Below, piece by piece: positions 4,791 through 6,831 of a stretch of 6,831 bases of DNA. Under the pieces are notes generated by a model. It was given only the letters and a program-made list of their open reading frames with translations. It was not told the DNA's origin and made no database searches. A program made the position numbers and the translations under genes. How positions within the stretch are numbered: position 1 is the first letter of the stretch; each line of letters begins with the position of its first letter. The stretch comes from Opitutia bacterium (lineage in GTDB: Bacteria; Verrucomicrobiota; Verrucomicrobiia; Opitutales; Opitutaceae), in contig PMKA01000406.1 of assembly GCA_003157575.1 (NCBI GenBank), positions 1-6,831 of the forward strand. Direction: 5' to 3'.

Positions 4791-4961
4791 CGTCTCCTTT
4801 TTTACCAAATTCGGTCTCCCCGGGAAATCGGAGTCATGCAATTGCGAGGCTTTCGGAACGAAGGTCCGGCAGCCTCCCGGGGGAAACCCCTCAAGCCCGA
4901 CGGGAAATTCTCCTCAACTTCCAGATCAATGGTCCGATACTGATTCCGCAAGTCGAACCCC
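4791..4961. other. Gap between regulator and kinase genes
   Basis: The 171 bp contain no defensible gene. A T-rich run (4797-4803) follows the regulator stop without a stem before it. A GGGG-GAAA-CCCC hairpin (4879-4890) is the only local structure I found. There is no strong terminator, so co-transcription of the kinase with the regulator is possible. The gap is also long enough for a separate promoter, though I could not identify one. Confidence 0.4.
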
Positions 4962-6815
4962 ATGACGCCTCTCCCCAGCCGGCGTGTCCTTCGTATCGTC
5001 GTTTTCTCGGCGATATTCGTTTGCGCCTGGATGAGCGTCGACGTCGCGATCTCGGCCTGGATTCTCCGCCGGCCCGTTTCCGTTTACTGGCTTGGGCTGG
5101 TCAACACGGCATGTCTTGTCGCCGGAGCGGGATCGCTGCTGGCCCTTTTTAACCCTGACTTCGCGCGGTGGCGCAGGGACAGGCGGGCGCTCGTGAGCAA
5201 GACCCGCCAGCTGGATCTTGTCGCTGAAGCCGCAAATGTCGGCCTCTGGGACTGGGATCCGAAGACCGGCGAAATCGTCTTTTCGGAGCAGTGGCGCCGC
5301 CAGGTCGGCAGCGCCGGGACGGAGATTGAAGACAATGTCCAGGCGTGGTTGCGCCTCGTGCATCCGGAGGACGAAGCGCGCCTTCGCGCCGCGCTCCAGG
5401 CCTGCGCCGCCCGGTCAGACGCCGGGTTTGAAGCCACGTACCGCCTGCGCCACCACGATGGCGCCTGGCGGACCATGCTCGCCCGGGGCAGGGCTGTCGC
5501 TTCGGAGCGCGGGACTCCCGGACGCATCGTGGGGGTGCAGATCGACGTGACCGACCGCGTCAATGCCGAGGACGAGCGTCGCAAGCTGCATGCGCGGCTG
5601 CTTGAGTCCCAGAAACTGGAGAGCCTCGGCCTGCTTGCTGGGAGCATCGCCCACGACTTCAACAACCTTCTTTCCGGAGTGCTGAGCAATGCCGAGCTCG
5701 CCGAACTCGACCTGCCCGAGGGAAGCCCTTTGATCGAACGCATCGACCAGATCAAGCAGGCCGCGATCAGGATGGCAGACCTTTCAAGGGAGATGCTCGC
5801 CTATTCCGGCCGGGGATCGTTCAATGTCACCTGCATCGACCTAAACGCCCTTGTCCGGGAGATGTCGAACCTGCTGGCAACCGGCGTCAGCAAGCGTGTT
5901 CAACTGTGCTTCAAATTCTCGGATGCCCCCGTGATCGTGGAAGCGGAGGCGACCCAGATTCGACAGGTGTTGATGAACCTGATCACAAACGCCTCGGATG
6001 CGATGAGCCAGCAGCGCGGCGTCATCACACTGACCACCGGCGTCGTCGAGGCACGCGCAGCCGATTTCGAAGGCGTTGCCTGGGCCGGCGAGCTCCAGGA
6101 GGGCTCGTACGCGTTTTTCGAGGTCGAGGACAAGGGCTGCGGGATGACACCGGAGACCATCCGCCGCATGTTCGAACCGTTTTACACGACAAAGCCCAAC
6201 GGAAGGGGCCTTGGGCTCGCAGCCGTGCAGGACATCGTCCGCCGCCACCATGGGGCGATGCGGATCCGCAGCGCCCCCGGCGCAGGCACGACGATCCGGG
6301 TGCTTCTGCCGCTGCCGGCGGACATGGCCGGGCCGCGCGGTGACGTGATTCCGATGGAAATCAGCTGGAACGGTTCGGGGACGGTGCTCGTGGTCGACGA
6401 CGACAAGACCGCCCGCGACACCGCCTCAACATTGCTCTCCCGCCTCGGATTTCAGGTCCTCCTGGCCGCGGACGGAGAGGAGGCACTGAATTGCTTCCGA
6501 CGCTCGTCGCGTACGATCCGCGGCGTTCTCCTGGATGCGACCATCCCGGGGATCGGCGGACCCGAAGTCGTCCTGCGGCTGCGCACCGGGCAGCCCGGCC
6601 TCCCCGTGTGGCTGAGCAGCGGATACAGCGAAGACGAGGTCATGAGGAGCTATGCGGGGCTGCAGCTTAGCGGTTTTGTGGTCAAGCCGCTGGAAATCGG
6701 CCGCCTGGCCCGGATGCTCCGCGAGTCCCTTTCGGAACAGGTCCCATCCGCATCGGAGAACATGGGCGAGGAAACTGCGGCAGCCTGGCAGGCGCCGCGA
6801 TCCCTTTGCGCCTAG
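4962..6815 (+). CDS. Membrane-anchored PAS hybrid histidine kinase with C-terminal receiver
   Basis: This 617-residue protein is a sensor kinase. Two hydrophobic segments (about 9-35 and 41-63) form a short hairpin with almost no periplasmic loop, so it is anchored in the inner membrane but unlikely to sense a ligand outside. A PAS-3-type domain follows (about 84-200: NVGLWDWDPKTGE, LRLVHPEDEARL, YRLRHHDGAWR, GRIVGVQIDVTDR). A short coiled linker leads to HisKA with phospho-acceptor His231 in AGSIAHDFNNLL. The HATPase domain has the N box (LMNLITNASDAM, Asn339/Asn343), the G1 box DKGCGM (390-395) and the FEPFYTTK to GRGLGLA segment (404-420). A receiver (473-590) has DDD (479-481), phosphoacceptor Asp525 in LLDATIPG, Ser553 and Lys575 in VVKPLE. 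All catalytic residues are present. It probably phosphorylates the NtrC-class regulator encoded upstream. Its own receiver may regulate the kinase or drain phosphate. The ATG at 4962 lacks a clear ribosome site, and the signal is unknown. Confidence 0.95.
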   Translation: MTPLPSRRVLRIVVFSAIFVCAWMSVDVAISAWILRRPVSVYWLGLVNTACLVAGAGSLLALFNPDFARWRRDRRALVSKTRQLDLVAEAANVGLWDWDPKTGEIVFSEQWRRQVGSAGTEIEDNVQAWLRLVHPEDEARLRAALQACAARSDAGFEATYRLRHHDGAWRTMLARGRAVASERGTPGRIVGVQIDVTDRVNAEDERRKLHARLLESQKLESLGLLAGSIAHDFNNLLSGVLSNAELAELDLPEGSPLIERIDQIKQAAIRMADLSREMLAYSGRGSFNVTCIDLNALVREMSNLLATGVSKRVQLCFKFSDAPVIVEAEATQIRQVLMNLITNASDAMSQQRGVITLTTGVVEARAADFEGVAWAGELQEGSYAFFEVEDKGCGMTPETIRRMFEPFYTTKPNGRGLGLAAVQDIVRRHHGAMRIRSAPGAGTTIRVLLPLPADMAGPRGDVIPMEISWNGSGTVLVVDDDKTARDTASTLLSRLGFQVLLAADGEEALNCFRRSSRTIRGVLLDATIPGIGGPEVVLRLRTGQPGLPVWLSSGYSEDEVMRSYAGLQLSGFVVKPLEIGRLARMLRESLSEQVPSASENMGEETAAAWQAPRSLCA

Positions 6816-6831
6816 CCCCAATACTGTTCAC

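Noticed and set aside
5084..5755. Minus-strand 223-codon frame opposite the kinase
   Set aside because: Ser/Arg/Ala-rich shadow of the PAS and HisKA coding region, with no motif of its own.

Overview
The window looks like one chromosomal stretch of a high-GC bacterium, most likely from the Verrucomicrobiota and perhaps the Opitutales. This is an inference from the style of the REP-type transposase, the integrase remnant and the two-component genes. No rRNA or other taxonomic marker is present, so the assignment is soft.

The left 2.5 kb is a graveyard of mobile DNA. A REP-associated tyrosine transposase gene (124-1116, minus strand) lies between near-perfect 23-bp inverted repeats at 115-137 and 1151-1173. 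Its right repeat abuts, and appears to cut off, an IS481-type transposase of which only the first ~68 residues remain (start codon at 1379, minus strand). Three consecutive copies of a 24/28-bp repeat (1414-1493) precede that start and are probably the end of the same IS. Next come a ~240-bp stretch of lower GC with one possible 44-residue ORF, two adjacent perfect palindromes, and a decayed tyrosine recombinase gene (about 1737-2450, plus strand) in at least three frames with its middle deleted. The recombinase remnant runs into a 16-nt copy of the 3' end of a tRNA-Ser (minus strand), the kind of site where integrative elements insert. A strong hairpin and a rho-independent-type terminator follow.

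The right 4.3 kb is ordinary, intact coding DNA. A small unrecognised gene (2634-3020, minus strand) is divergent from an NtrC-class, sigma-54-dependent response regulator (3216-4790). The 195-bp gap between them holds a nested inverted-repeat structure and a second hairpin close to the regulator start. Then comes a 171-bp gap with no recognised gene and a membrane-anchored hybrid histidine kinase (PAS, HisKA, HATPase, receiver; 4962-6815).

The kinase and regulator probably form one signalling pair: PAS-sensed input, autophosphorylation on His231, transfer to Asp54 of the regulator, then ATP-driven opening of sigma-54 promoters. The kinase's own receiver (Asp525) could act as a brake or as a second output. 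The target genes are not visible here. I see no clearly new defence or metabolic system. The points most worth a second look are the nested transposon scars, the tRNA-Ser fragment, and the structured divergent intergenic region.
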